From Salinicola aestuarinus (GTDB taxonomy: Bacteria; Pseudomonadota; Gammaproteobacteria; Pseudomonadales; Halomonadaceae): DNA of 64,000 nucleotides. This document shows, in pieces, positions 9,315 through 17,188 of the stretch (position 1 is its first letter; each line of letters starts with the position of its first letter). The notes under the pieces are model-generated. The model ran no database searches. It was not told the DNA's origin and saw only the letters and a program-made list of their open reading frames with translations. A program made the position numbers and the translations under genes. The DNA is taken from the NCBI RefSeq assembly GCF_003206645.1, contig NZ_PZJP01000001.1, positions 379,940-443,939 of the forward strand, read 5' to 3'.

Positions 9315-9751
9315 GTATCCGTCCCTGATTGTTGTGTCGTCGGGGCCCCGTCCAGGGGCTCCCACTTCGTTGTACGGCGGCCACGCGATTGCCGATTCAC
9401 TGCCATCCCGCTTGCCGGTGATGAACGTCGCCGCGATGTCCCACCCTCCACGAAAAACCCCCTAATTAAAATGTCGACATCAATATCGAATGGCTCGCGC
9501 AAGCGAGCCAGGTTGGGTAGCGGTGGCAAGCCGGGGGATAGCTGGTAGCAGGTGCGGCACCGAGTGGCGGCGCGTGTTGCTATCGGCGCCAGCGTGCGAA
9601 AAACGGATGAGAACGAAGGACAGGCGGAACGCAGAGACAGGGCACGGCGCCGCCAAGGCGGAGCTAACGACGCCGGCGTCGGCAAGATTACGGAGTGGCG
9701 CGCCTCGCTCGGAACGGGGTACGACGTCGGAGGAGGATGTCCGGGGAAGCA
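9315..9751. other. Intergenic region with a GNRA-capped hairpin
   Basis: No convincing gene: overlapping short frames on both strands look like GC-rich shadows. A perfect 8-bp inverted repeat TGGCTCGC-GCAA-GCGAGCCA lies at 9491-9510, with no T-run on either side, so it is not a normal terminator. Confidence 0.5.
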
Positions 9752-9901
9752 CCTAGGCTCTGTCTCAAAAGTCGACGAGCGAAGCCCAGACAAGGCAAAA
9801 AATTGGCGAAAGAGCGGAGTTTACGGGGTGTAAATGAGCATCTTGAGCCAATTTTTAACGCCGTATGGGCGAGCGCAGCCACTTTTCAGACGAAGCCTAG
9901 G
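9752..9901. mobile_element. MITE-like 150-bp inverted-repeat element
   Basis: The element is bounded by CCTAGG on both sides. Inside CTAG on each end are imperfect terminal inverted repeats (GCTCTGTCTCAAAAGT and, reversed, GCTTCGTCTGAAAAGT). A second nested inverted repeat lies inside: AAAAATTGGC near 9799-9807 and GCCAATTTTT near 9847-9856. No open frame of its own. Size, terminal repeats and a CTAG flank fit a non-autonomous miniature element; a CTAG target duplication is typical of IS5-family transposition. It directly abuts the 3' end of yedK. Confidence 0.65.
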
Positions 9902-10553
9902 CCGGATTCAATAGCGCTTCGTCATCCCCCACGCCGGGCTTGTTGACGCGGGTCGAGACGGCCCAGTGCGATATCGCATCATGAGGGATATGCCGCACGC
10001 AGCGGCGCAGCGTCTCGCGGTCGGTCAGGGCCGGGTCGAGCCAGGGTTCCAGACTCTCGTCGGTCAGTATCAGCGGCATGCGGTCGTGGATTTCCGCCGC
10101 CGAGCCGCGGCCGGGTTCGGTGAGAATCGCCACGCCCGGCTTGCCATCGGCGCGCTCGATCCAGATGCCCGCGAAGAACAACGGCTCGCGATCCGCCCGG
10201 CAGAGAAAGTGCGGCTGCTTGTGGCTCGAACCGGGTAGCCACTCGAACCAGCCGTCGGCGGGAATCAGACAGCGATGGCGCTGGAACGCCGCCTGATAGA
10301 ACCTGGAGGTGGCAACAGTCTCCACGCGGGCGTTGATCGGCGTCGGCGCCGTCTCCCCCGCCCACTGTGGCTGGTAGCACCACCACACGCTGTCGAACGT
10401 CAACTGCGGATCGTCCACCCGCCGACGAATCGCCCCGATCCACGTCCCCGGCGCCACGTTGTAGCGCGGCGCCGGCGGGTCGTCCTCGCGAAGCTCACCG
10501 ATGCGGTGTGCGAAGCGGGGGTAGGTGCTGTAGAGGGAGAAGCGAGAGCACAT
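9897..10553 (-). CDS. yedK: SOS response-associated peptidase / abasic-site DNA-protein crosslinking protein (YedK/HMCES)
   Basis: 218 residues beginning MCSRF, so that Cys2 becomes the N-terminal nucleophile that crosslinks to abasic sites in single-stranded DNA. Other family residues: N in RYNVAP, the INARVET segment with the active-site Glu, RCLIPADGWFEW, and the late HDRMPLIL with the catalytic His. The usual W-G-x-x-P segment reads WWCYQPQWA here, whereas the partial copy at 11284-11565 has the more typical WWGFKPSWA. The stop falls inside the end of the MITE-like element. Translation begins at 10553; the upstream in-frame start would bury Cys2. Confidence 0.93.
   Translation of the reverse strand: MCSRFSLYSTYPRFAHRIGELREDDPPAPRYNVAPGTWIGAIRRRVDDPQLTFDSVWWCYQPQWAGETAPTPINARVETVATSRFYQAAFQRHRCLIPADGWFEWLPGSSHKQPHFLCRADREPLFFAGIWIERADGKPGVAILTEPGRGSAAEIHDRMPLILTDESLEPWLDPALTDRETLRRCVRHIPHDAISHWAVSTRVNKPGVGDDEALLNPA
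10272..10553 (-). repeat. 282-bp direct repeat, copy 1 (5' part of intact yedK)
   Basis: First 94 codons of yedK, repeated at 11284-11565 in the same orientation. Nine of the 94 residues differ between copies. Homology ends abruptly at the ATG on one side and at codon 94 on the other. Confidence 0.9.
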
Positions 10554-10888
10554 GATGATGAATGGCCAATTCATTGCCTAAGTGGAGGCTAGGCAACGAC
10601 TGTAAGCATAGCCACGTGAACGCGAGAGCAGCTAGCTAAAATTTTTAACCCTAAGCTAAGTTCGTCGGACGCACGGGCGGCGGCGCTATGGGTACTTTCG
10701 CCGGGACAACGACAGGCGCTCGCATCTGTATGCTGGGCGTGGGTTTGAGCCCCGGCGGCAAACTCGTTTGCACCGCCCTGTTTAGTGGAAGCGGGGGGTA
10801 CGCGGGCATGAAAGCCGGCGACGCGCATGGGCGAAGGGCAGGCCTGACTCTATTCGATGTCGTTTATGGGACAGATGAGGACCGTTAG
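10554..10888. other. Intergenic region with a weak 66-codon frame
   Basis: A plus-strand frame at 10688-10888 ends immediately before the ATG at 10889. It is Gly/Ala/Thr-rich, has one weakly hydrophobic stretch and no good ribosome binding site, so I do not call it a gene, though translational coupling to the next gene is possible. Confidence 0.4.
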
Positions 10889-11284
10889 ATGGGAGGAGCT
10901 TCACTACCTGAAGCACTTGCAGCATTAGCATGTGGCTTCTTTTTACTTTGGACCTTTGTCATATCGATTGTGGGGATGATAGCCGCCCCAATTATTATCG
11001 ACCGGATGGACCGGATACTGGGCGGCATGTACCCGAAGGATGAAATCTTATTCAAGGGATACCCACTCTCGTTCGCGCGGCTGGGGACGTATGGTCGCGT
11101 CATCCTGTTTCGCAACACACGCCGATATCAGCGCACGGTCTTCGAGGGACGGCCTGACCTTGTGGAAGCCGTGGAAACGATGCCTCGCGGGTTAAGGCTC
11201 TGGCTTATTTGGGTTCACGCCCCTCTGCTCTTCACGGGTGCCCTGTTTTTCCTATTTGGCTGGCTTTTGATGTACCTCGACTAG
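10889..11284 (+). CDS. Two-segment membrane protein of unknown function
   Basis: 131 residues. Strong hydrophobic helices lie at about 7-36 (ALAALACGFFLLWTFVISIV) and 105-128 (WVHAPLLFTGALFFLFGWLL), with a charged central part (DRMDRILGGMYPKDEILFKGYP, RNTRRYQRTVFEG) that probably faces the cytoplasm. It is the only gene between the two yedK copies and points the opposite way. Its TAG stop overlaps the first base of the partial yedK repeat, so the repeat junction lies exactly at its end. GC content is lower than in the core genome. Family not recognised. Confidence 0.6.
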   Translation: MGGASLPEALAALACGFFLLWTFVISIVGMIAAPIIIDRMDRILGGMYPKDEILFKGYPLSFARLGTYGRVILFRNTRRYQRTVFEGRPDLVEAVETMPRGLRLWLIWVHAPLLFTGALFFLFGWLLMYLD

Positions 11285-11565
11285 CGATGGCGCTGAAACG
11301 CCGCCCGATAGAACTTCGACGTCGCCACAGTCTCCACGCGGGCGTTGATCGGCGTCGGCGCTTTTTCGCCCGCCCAGCTCGGCTTGAAGCCCCACCAAAC
11401 GCTATCGAACATCAGCTGTGGATCGTCCGTCCGCCGACGAATCGCCCCGATCCACGTCCCCGGCGCCACGTTGTAGCGTGGCGCCGGCGGGTCGTCTTCG
11501 CGAAGCTCACCGATGCGGTGCGCGAAGCGCGGGTAGGTGCTGTAGAGGGAGAAGCGAGAGCACAT
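11284..11565 (-). pseudogene. Truncated second copy of yedK (5' 94 codons only)
   Basis: Starts MCSRFSLYSTYPRFAHRIGE exactly like the intact gene and keeps Cys2, the RYNVAP Asn and INARVET, but stops after codon 94 at a TAG created by the junction at 11283. It lacks the ADGWFEW and HDRMPL parts, so it cannot be a complete enzyme. Sequence upstream of the ATG differs completely from that upstream of the intact copy. It probably marks a recombination or insertion event; the AT-rich two-gene cassette begins 14 bp from its ATG. Confidence 0.85.
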
Positions 11566-11578
11566 GTGGAATTAAAAA

Positions 11579-12532
11579 TTATATTGCTTTTTTCAACATT
11601 TGCGAAGGCACCAAACTAAAGCAGTTGTTTTTTAGCTTTGAAAAAGCTTCAATATCGCAAACAATAAGATAGCAAAGATTAATAATGCTTACACAGCCTT
11701 TAAAAAATAATTCAATACCAGAATTGCAATAAACGGAACTAATCAAAGAACGATCCCGCACATCCCACAACGACAGTATTCGCTTGAATTTTTCTACGTC
11801 ATGCTGACCATTTGAATATGGATACCACAGTCCATCAGAGTGCTGATAGTTAATGTTGTTACGAAAATGCGACAACCAAGAACCACCGCCTCGATAACCC
11901 GACTTTGTTAGCAGCGAGTAAATACTTGAAAATTCATCAATTAATTCTTGTTTTAGATAGCCTAACCCTTGGACATTCAAAATTCTATCTCTGAAACTGT
12001 CAACAAACCCCACGAACGCTTGCCAAAAATCCTCATGTGATGAACCGGCTTTTTTTAGCTCGATGCTGCTATTTTGATTAACACTGACTCCAATAAAACT
12101 ACCCGCCGAGCGGCCAATAAACCAAGGCATATTCAAAATATCTGCAACTCCTTCGACTATTTTTAAATGCCCACCAGCCAAGTAACTAAAAACATTACCG
12201 AAAATACGAAAGATAGAATGGGCCGCAAAAAAGGCGGAATAATACACTTCCACGGCTACCCAACCTAGCGACCTTGGAAGATTATTTGGAAAGCTGAGAA
12301 TCTTGAGAGTTTCGAAAGATGCAGAAGAAAATCTACTTGCATCATGTGCAAGCATTTCCGAAAAAGCTTGCCGATCGCTTATATCTAAGACAAAACCATT
12401 CTGGGTCGTGCGGGCAAGCTGATATTTCATAGAACCAATCCATGATTTGAGATCAGAGAACCCCGATTTAGACAGCGGCACCTCAGATATACCCGGAGCA
12501 TAAAGTGACCTAAAGTATTCGACCCTCATCAA
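11579..12532 (-). CDS. HEPN-like protein of unknown function, partner of a DGQHR protein
   Basis: 317 residues, AT-rich and foreign in codon use compared with the surrounding genome. No family is recognised outright, but two features resemble HEPN ribonucleases: a helix VEVYYSAFFAAHSIF (about 95-109) similar to the HEPN 'YYAxFxAA' helix, and R224-NNINYQ-H231, which fits the R-x(4-6)-H catalytic motif. The rest is mostly helical with a Cys-rich hydrophobic C-terminus (about 273-294) that could be buried or membrane-associated. Its start overlaps the stop of the DGQHR gene (12529-12532), so the two are translationally coupled. Toxin or RNase function is inference. Confidence 0.55.
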   Translation of the reverse strand: MMRVEYFRSLYAPGISEVPLSKSGFSDLKSWIGSMKYQLARTTQNGFVLDISDRQAFSEMLAHDASRFSSASFETLKILSFPNNLPRSLGWVAVEVYYSAFFAAHSIFRIFGNVFSYLAGGHLKIVEGVADILNMPWFIGRSAGSFIGVSVNQNSSIELKKAGSSHEDFWQAFVGFVDSFRDRILNVQGLGYLKQELIDEFSSIYSLLTKSGYRGGGSWLSHFRNNINYQHSDGLWYPYSNGQHDVEKFKRILSLWDVRDRSLISSVYCNSGIELFFKGCVSIINLCYLIVCDIEAFSKLKNNCFSLVPSQMLKKAI

Positions 12533-13509
12533 AACACCAAGGCAGTGCGTAGAGACTTGTCAATGTGATCGGTAACATTCTTATAGGCTGTCCCGGGGTT
12601 GCTAAATTTGTTATGCGCCGTAGAGCTTGAAAAAACGGGCTCGAGCACTTCATAAAAATGATCGACGCTAAAATCAGAACCGTATCGGTCTTTAACCTTA
12701 CCGGCAACAATCGGAAAAGCTTGCATTACACCTCTAAAAACCACCGAGCTGCCAAGACCCTTTCCAGCATCGATTTTTATCAACCCTTCAGAGACGCCGG
12801 TCAAATAAGCATTTAGCATCTGATAAACATCATCGTGATTGCGCGACGAAAAATACTTCAAGATAGGCGACACGGCGAGTTTAAAAGTAACTCTAGATAT
12901 CTTAGTTTGCGACTTTTTCGCGGCTGACAGGCGGCCATACAACGCACTTGAAGGCTCTCTATCAAACATATCAAACAATTCTCTTAGAAGAACCTCTTCA
13001 TCACTTTCGTATTCAGCCAACCTCTTTATATCCAAAAGCAGCTCGTTCGACACTCCTTTCTGTTTTGAGTTGATGTCAATAAAGAGGCGAGTTTCATCTG
13101 CGCGCGACAACCCGTTGTAAATAACTACCGGCACACGCATGTACCCTTCGGCTAGAGAAAACCCATAGACCCGGTGCTGTCCATCAAGAATTAGAAACGC
13201 CTTCTGATGCTCAAGAAAGGAGACCGTTTTACCTTTACCAATAATTTTCAGCTGAGCATCATCTTGCGCCGACAGAATAATAGAAGTAGGGATTGTACCC
13301 ATGCCTTCGTCAACAAATTTTGCAATTTCACCCGCTCTTTTTTTATCAAGAACGCGCTGAAACCCCTCGACGGGATCATCTTCTCTATTAGTTACAAAGC
13401 AGCATTTTGCCAAAACATCAGAAGGAATAGTGCAAGTATAGAAACGATGTTTGTTCTGAGTAACAGTACTGATCGAAAAACGATGTTCTTCCACAGATCC
13501 CTCACACAT
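12529..13509 (-). CDS. DGQHR domain-containing protein (DndB/DpdB-like fold)
   Basis: 326 residues, AT-rich. The diagnostic motif ILDGQHR is at 107-113, followed by FSLAEGYMRVPVVIY and FIDINSKQKGVS (143-154), the conserved blocks of DGQHR/DndB-type proteins. Family members accompany DNA phosphorothioation (DndB) or deazaguanine modification (DpdB), and the motif recalls the DGQQR motif of DUF262 NTPases. No dnd, ssp or dpd genes are nearby, so this is a stand-alone DGQHR gene coupled to the HEPN-like gene. First gene of the pair; probably transcribed from a promoter in the 13510-13560 region. Confidence 0.8.
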   Translation of the reverse strand: MCEGSVEEHRFSISTVTQNKHRFYTCTIPSDVLAKCCFVTNREDDPVEGFQRVLDKKRAGEIAKFVDEGMGTIPTSIILSAQDDAQLKIIGKGKTVSFLEHQKAFLILDGQHRVYGFSLAEGYMRVPVVIYNGLSRADETRLFIDINSKQKGVSNELLLDIKRLAEYESDEEVLLRELFDMFDREPSSALYGRLSAAKKSQTKISRVTFKLAVSPILKYFSSRNHDDVYQMLNAYLTGVSEGLIKIDAGKGLGSSVVFRGVMQAFPIVAGKVKDRYGSDFSVDHFYEVLEPVFSSSTAHNKFSNPGTAYKNVTDHIDKSLRTALVF

Positions 13510-13518
13510 ATCAGTTAT

Positions 13519-13770
13519 TCAAAAAAACCTTCCCACCATGCGCCAACATTGCCCAATGATCTCCAAGTCCTGCAGCTGCACCATTTCCCGCTCGTAAGCC
13601 GGGTTATCGCGGATCAATAGCCAAGCACGCGCTGGACGCGCTTCAGGCGCAGTTCGTTGTCCACGCGCAGCAGGAACACGCCGTCCGGCGTGCGCTGGGC
13701 GCGGTTCACCAACACCTGCTCGCGGTCGCTGATAGCGACACTGCCAACCTGCGCCAAGTCCAAAACTCTC
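13519..13770 (-). pseudogene. Remnant of an S24-family (LexA/CI-like) repressor C-terminus, frameshifted
   Basis: The frame ending near 13620 reads ISDREQVLVNRAQRTPDGVF, then LRLKRVQRVLG, the second half of an S24 peptidase domain. One base is missing near 13619-13621; in the next frame the expected continuation LLIRDNPAYEREMVQL and IIGQCWRMVGRFF follows to a TGA at 13519. The N-terminal HTH and the Ser nucleophile segment are absent. This is a degraded phage-type repressor, in GC-rich DNA directly upstream of the AT-rich cassette. Confidence 0.75.
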
Positions 13771-13923
13771 ACGTAAACGAGTGTATCCAGGTTTTCGCAG
13801 ATATTGGGCCGCCTGTCCAATCTGCCGACTCCTACAAAAGTCGTTGGTGAAGATGGCGCGGCGCTGTCACTTCTGCCGTCAGTCGGCGAGCGCTCCTCCG
13901 TACCGCTCCATTCCTGCCCCCCG

Positions 13924-14817
13924 TTAAAGCGCATCCAGTGGAATCTTCAGATACCGGGTGCCGTTGGCTTCGGGTTCGGGCAGGCGCCCGCCGAGGATGT
14001 TGACCTGCAGGGCGTGGAGGATGAGCTTGGGCATCGGCAGTTCACGGTCGCGGCGGTTGCGCATTTCGACGTAGTCCGCCTCGTCGAGCTCGCCGATTTG
14101 ATGCTTGTTGCTCTCGCGCTGCTCGCGCACGCTGCTTTGCCACTGCGGTTCGCGGTCGCCGGGGCGGTAGTCGTGGCCGGTGAACAGCCGGGTGTCGTCA
14201 GGCAGGGCGAGAATCGCCTGAATCGAGTGCCAGAGCTGGCTGGCGCTGCCACCGGGAAAGTCGGCGCGGGCGGTGCCGAAGTCGGGCTGAAAGAGAGTGT
14301 CGTGGACAAAGGCGGCGTCACCGACCACGTAGGTGATCGAGGCCAGCGTATGCCCGGGGGAGTGCATCACGCGCACCTCGAGCTCGCCGAGTTTGAAGGT
14401 CTCGCCGTCGTCGAAAAGGTGATCCCACTGGCTGCCGTCGTCTTGCAGTTCCGGCCAGTGGTAGATCGTCTTCCACAGCGCCTGCACCTGGGTGATCGGC
14501 CGGCCGATGGCGGTGGGTGCGCCGGTCTTTTCCTGCAGATAGCGCGCGGCGGACAGGTGATCGGCGTGGGGGTGGGTGTCCAGAATCCACGCGATCTCGA
14601 GCGACTCGCGTTCCACGTAGGCCAGCAGCGCATCGGCCTGATGTGTGGCGGTGGCGCCGGCTTTCTCGTCGAAATCCAGCACCGGGTCGATGATCGCGCA
14701 CCGGCGCGTGGCGGGATCGATGACCACGTACTGCACGCTGAAGGTATCGGGGTCGTAGAACCCGGCGACGTCGGGGCGGCTCGGGCCGTTGCCGGGCGAG
14801 AAGGCAAAGGTGTTCAT
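13924..14817 (-). CDS. MBL-fold metallo-hydrolase, probable persulfide dioxygenase
   Basis: 297 residues. Metal-binding motif THPHADHLSAA near residue 80, then HSPGHTLASITY, a conserved Asp in HDTLFQPDFGTARADFPGG, and TGHDY toward the end: the ETHE1/SDO/Blh layout with an iron site made of two His and one Asp. Such enzymes oxidise glutathione persulfide to sulfite during sulfide detoxification. The phrase FSVQYVVIDPATRRCAIIDPVLDFD at the N-terminus is typical of the Blh-type subgroup. No rhodanese or BigR-type regulator lies beside it. Persulfide dioxygenase activity is inferred from family. Confidence 0.82.
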   Translation of the reverse strand: MNTFAFSPGNGPSRPDVAGFYDPDTFSVQYVVIDPATRRCAIIDPVLDFDEKAGATATHQADALLAYVERESLEIAWILDTHPHADHLSAARYLQEKTGAPTAIGRPITQVQALWKTIYHWPELQDDGSQWDHLFDDGETFKLGELEVRVMHSPGHTLASITYVVGDAAFVHDTLFQPDFGTARADFPGGSASQLWHSIQAILALPDDTRLFTGHDYRPGDREPQWQSSVREQRESNKHQIGELDEADYVEMRNRRDRELPMPKLILHALQVNILGGRLPEPEANGTRYLKIPLDAL

Positions 14818-14924
14818 GAAGGCTCTCCAGCAGTCGAGCCTTCAGCGTAGTGGTCGTGAGAGGGGAATGCCGGTGTCGCCCCGTGCGGCGCCCATCGATT
14901 CGACGGACTCTCGCCGGGAAAAGC

Positions 14925-15245
14925 TCAGTGGCCGGTGTGTTCGCTCGCGTCGGGCGACTCGTCCTCGATGTCGGCGTCTTCGTCCTCGCTGCCGTCGTTG
15001 ACCACGTCCGGCGCCTCGTCGTCGCGCAGAGTGCCTTCGCCCACCGTCGCCTCGTTGTTGACGTCATCGGACGGAGTGCGCACGCCGGGCATCTTCGGCG
15101 AATCCTCGAGATCGCTCCGGGTCTCGGCTGCGGCATCGTCGCCGCGCTCCACTTCGCCGGTCGCCTGCGCCATCGCCTGGGTCGCGAGCATGCCGGTGCT
15201 CAACCCCAGCACTGCCGCCATCATTGCCATTCGCTTGCTGTTCAT
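14925..15245 (-). CDS. Small acidic exported protein, unknown
   Basis: 106 residues: signal peptide MNSKRMAMMAAVLGLSTGML ending ATQAMA, then an extremely acidic, low-complexity mature part (Asp/Glu/Ser/Thr/Ala) finishing EHTGH. CAGGAG precedes the ATG at 15245; the in-frame upstream extension is not signal-like. An acidic, probably disordered periplasmic protein is common in halophiles. No domain is recognised. Confidence 0.65.
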   Translation of the reverse strand: MNSKRMAMMAAVLGLSTGMLATQAMAQATGEVERGDDAAAETRSDLEDSPKMPGVRTPSDDVNNEATVGEGTLRDDEAPDVVNDGSEDEDADIEDESPDASEHTGH

Positions 15246-15533
15246 CGTGATCGACTCCTGTCGGTTCGCCTTCCTGGGCAACATCGTCGGGTCGCGCCGC
15301 ATCACGGCACGCCTCCCGCCCCTTCAATGTGGCTGGCAGCCGCGGGAATGCCAAGGTCGCACCGCGCAAGACGGTGCCTTGTGACTTGCCCCCAGTGGGA
15401 TCCGCGCAGCGGGAATCGCCTCATGAGTCGATAAAGCCGCCAGGCTCGGGGCATAAAGCGTCTAGGCTCGGAGAGAGTGCAGGCCCGGGCGTGATGCGTG
15501 TCGTCACGGCCGAGACGCCCCGGAGACGTAACG

Positions 15534-16451
15534 ATGCCACCGATCGATCGCCGAGACTTCCTCGCCGGGCTGTTCGCCGTCGGCGCGATGAGCCGAATAC
15601 CGGCGCTGTTCGCCGCCGAACGCGACGCGCCCATCACCCGCGCCATCCCCGCCAGCGGCGAGACGCTGCCGGTCATCGGCATGGGCACGTGGCGCACGTT
15701 CAACGTCGGCAGCGACCCGATGCTGCTCGATCAGCGCCAGCGCGTGCTCGAGACCTTCTTCGCCCGGGGTGGGCGGATGATCGATGCCTCGCCCATGTAC
15801 GGCTCAGCGGAGGCCGTGGTCGGCGAGCTGCTCGAGCGGCTGTCGCCGGACGCGCGTTTCGCCGCCTCCAAGGTGTGGACCGGCGACGAGAGCGCCACCC
15901 GCGAGAGCGTGGCGAACTCGCAGGCGCTCTGGCGGATACCCCGCTTCGACCTGATGCAGGTGCACAATCTGGTCGACTGGGAGGGGCACCTGGAGACGCT
16001 GAAGGCGATGAAGGCGGCGGGCGAGATACGCTACATCGGCATCACCACCTCTCACGGCCGCCGCCACGCGGATGTCGAGCGCCTTCTTGCCCGCGAGCCG
16101 CTGGATTTCGTGCAGCTCACCTATAACATTCTCGACCGCGAGGCCGAGGCGCGGCTGCTGCCGCTGGCGCAGGCACGCGGTATCGCCGTGATTGCCAACC
16201 GCCCCTATCAGGGCGGACGGCTGTTCGGCCGCTTTCAGTCCCGGCCGCTGCCGGACTGGGCCGAAGAAGTCGGGGCGACCAACTGGGCGGAGTACTTTCT
16301 CAAGTTCATCGTCTCGCACCCGGCGCTGACCTGTGCCATCCCGGCGACAACAGACGTTGAGCACATGCGCGAGAACATGGGCGCGCTCTACGGCCGGCTG
16401 CCCGACGCCGATCAGCGTCAGCGCATGGCGGCGTACCTCCAGGACCGCTGA
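15534..16451 (+). CDS. Tat-exported aldo/keto reductase
   Basis: 305 residues. The N-terminus MPPIDRRDFLAGLFAVGAMS has the twin-arginine motif RRDFL and a hydrophobic stretch ending in FAA, so export by the Tat pathway (periplasmic, folded with cofactor) is likely. The AKR TIM-barrel follows: GMGTWRTF, catalytic DASPMYGSAE (Asp and Tyr), SKVW (Lys), MQVHN (His), and the late NRPYQGG and ATTDVEHMREN blocks that bind NAD(P)H. Substrate unknown. GGAGACG precedes the ATG at 15534. It is followed nine bases later by a membrane-protein gene, so the two are probably co-transcribed. Confidence 0.85.
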   Translation: MPPIDRRDFLAGLFAVGAMSRIPALFAAERDAPITRAIPASGETLPVIGMGTWRTFNVGSDPMLLDQRQRVLETFFARGGRMIDASPMYGSAEAVVGELLERLSPDARFAASKVWTGDESATRESVANSQALWRIPRFDLMQVHNLVDWEGHLETLKAMKAAGEIRYIGITTSHGRRHADVERLLAREPLDFVQLTYNILDREAEARLLPLAQARGIAVIANRPYQGGRLFGRFQSRPLPDWAEEVGATNWAEYFLKFIVSHPALTCAIPATTDVEHMRENMGALYGRLPDADQRQRMAAYLQDR

Positions 16452-16460
16452 GGCGTCCCC

Positions 16461-17108
16461 ATGGACTACGCGCTCGGCGATTTCCTGATGTTCACCCCCG
16501 AGGTCTATCTGCGGCTTTTCGTGCGCGCCAATCAAGCGCTGGGGCTCTGGCTGGCCGCGGTCGTCGCCGCCATCGCCGCGGTCGCGCTGCTGCTGCGCCA
16601 GGCCCGCCCCGCCGCTCGTCAGGCGGCACTGCTGCTCGTCGCCGCCGGCTGGGGGCTGAGTGCAGCGGTGTTCCTGGCCAAGCTCTATGCGCCGATCAAC
16701 TGGCCGGTCACGGGGTTCGCCTGGGCCTTTGCGCTCGAGGGCCTGCTGCTGGCTGCCGTCGCGCTGCGCAGCACCCCCGCGCCCGTACGCGCTTCCTCGC
16801 TGGTGGTGGCGCTGATGGCACTTTCGCTCCTCGCCTCGCTGACGGCGCTGGCCGCCGGCACGGTAACGGCGTTGGCACTACCCGGCGTGACCCCGGACAT
16901 GACCGCCGTGGCTACCGTTTCACTCCTCGCACTGCTCCCCCGGGTCTGGCGCTGGCCGCTGCTGATCGTGCCCATCCTCTGGTGTCTTTTCAGCGCGCTG
17001 ACGCATCAGGCGCTGGCGCTCTGGCTGCCCATGGTGGTGCCGGTGGTCGGGTTGATGCTGGGTGGGATCGTCGCGTGCTGGACATCGCGCAAGTCGCGTT
17101 CCGCCTAA
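16461..17108 (+). CDS. Polytopic membrane protein (DUF6064-like)
   Basis: 215 residues with about six or seven transmembrane helices. The N-terminal phrase FTPEVYLRLFVRANQALGLW resembles the DUF6064 family, whose role is unknown. It starts nine bases after the aldo/keto reductase stop and probably shares its mRNA. No catalytic or transport motif is visible. The gene ends shortly before the MarR-type regulator. Confidence 0.65.
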   Translation: MDYALGDFLMFTPEVYLRLFVRANQALGLWLAAVVAAIAAVALLLRQARPAARQAALLLVAAGWGLSAAVFLAKLYAPINWPVTGFAWAFALEGLLLAAVALRSTPAPVRASSLVVALMALSLLASLTALAAGTVTALALPGVTPDMTAVATVSLLALLPRVWRWPLLIVPILWCLFSALTHQALALWLPMVVPVVGLMLGGIVACWTSRKSRSA

Positions 17109-17188
17109 CATCTGTCTCGCATAGCGGCCGGGGATTTGATGATAATAGGCGGGAAACGACGGCACTTTAATCCGCGCAGCGAGGGCAC

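Noticed and set aside
10688..10888. 66-codon frame just before the membrane-protein gene
   Set aside because: No ribosome binding site, low-complexity Gly-rich product; kept only as a note in the intergenic entry.
13804..14850. 348-codon plus-strand frame over the metallo-hydrolase gene
   Set aside because: The opposite strand encodes the full THPHADH metallo-hydrolase; this frame is a GC shadow.
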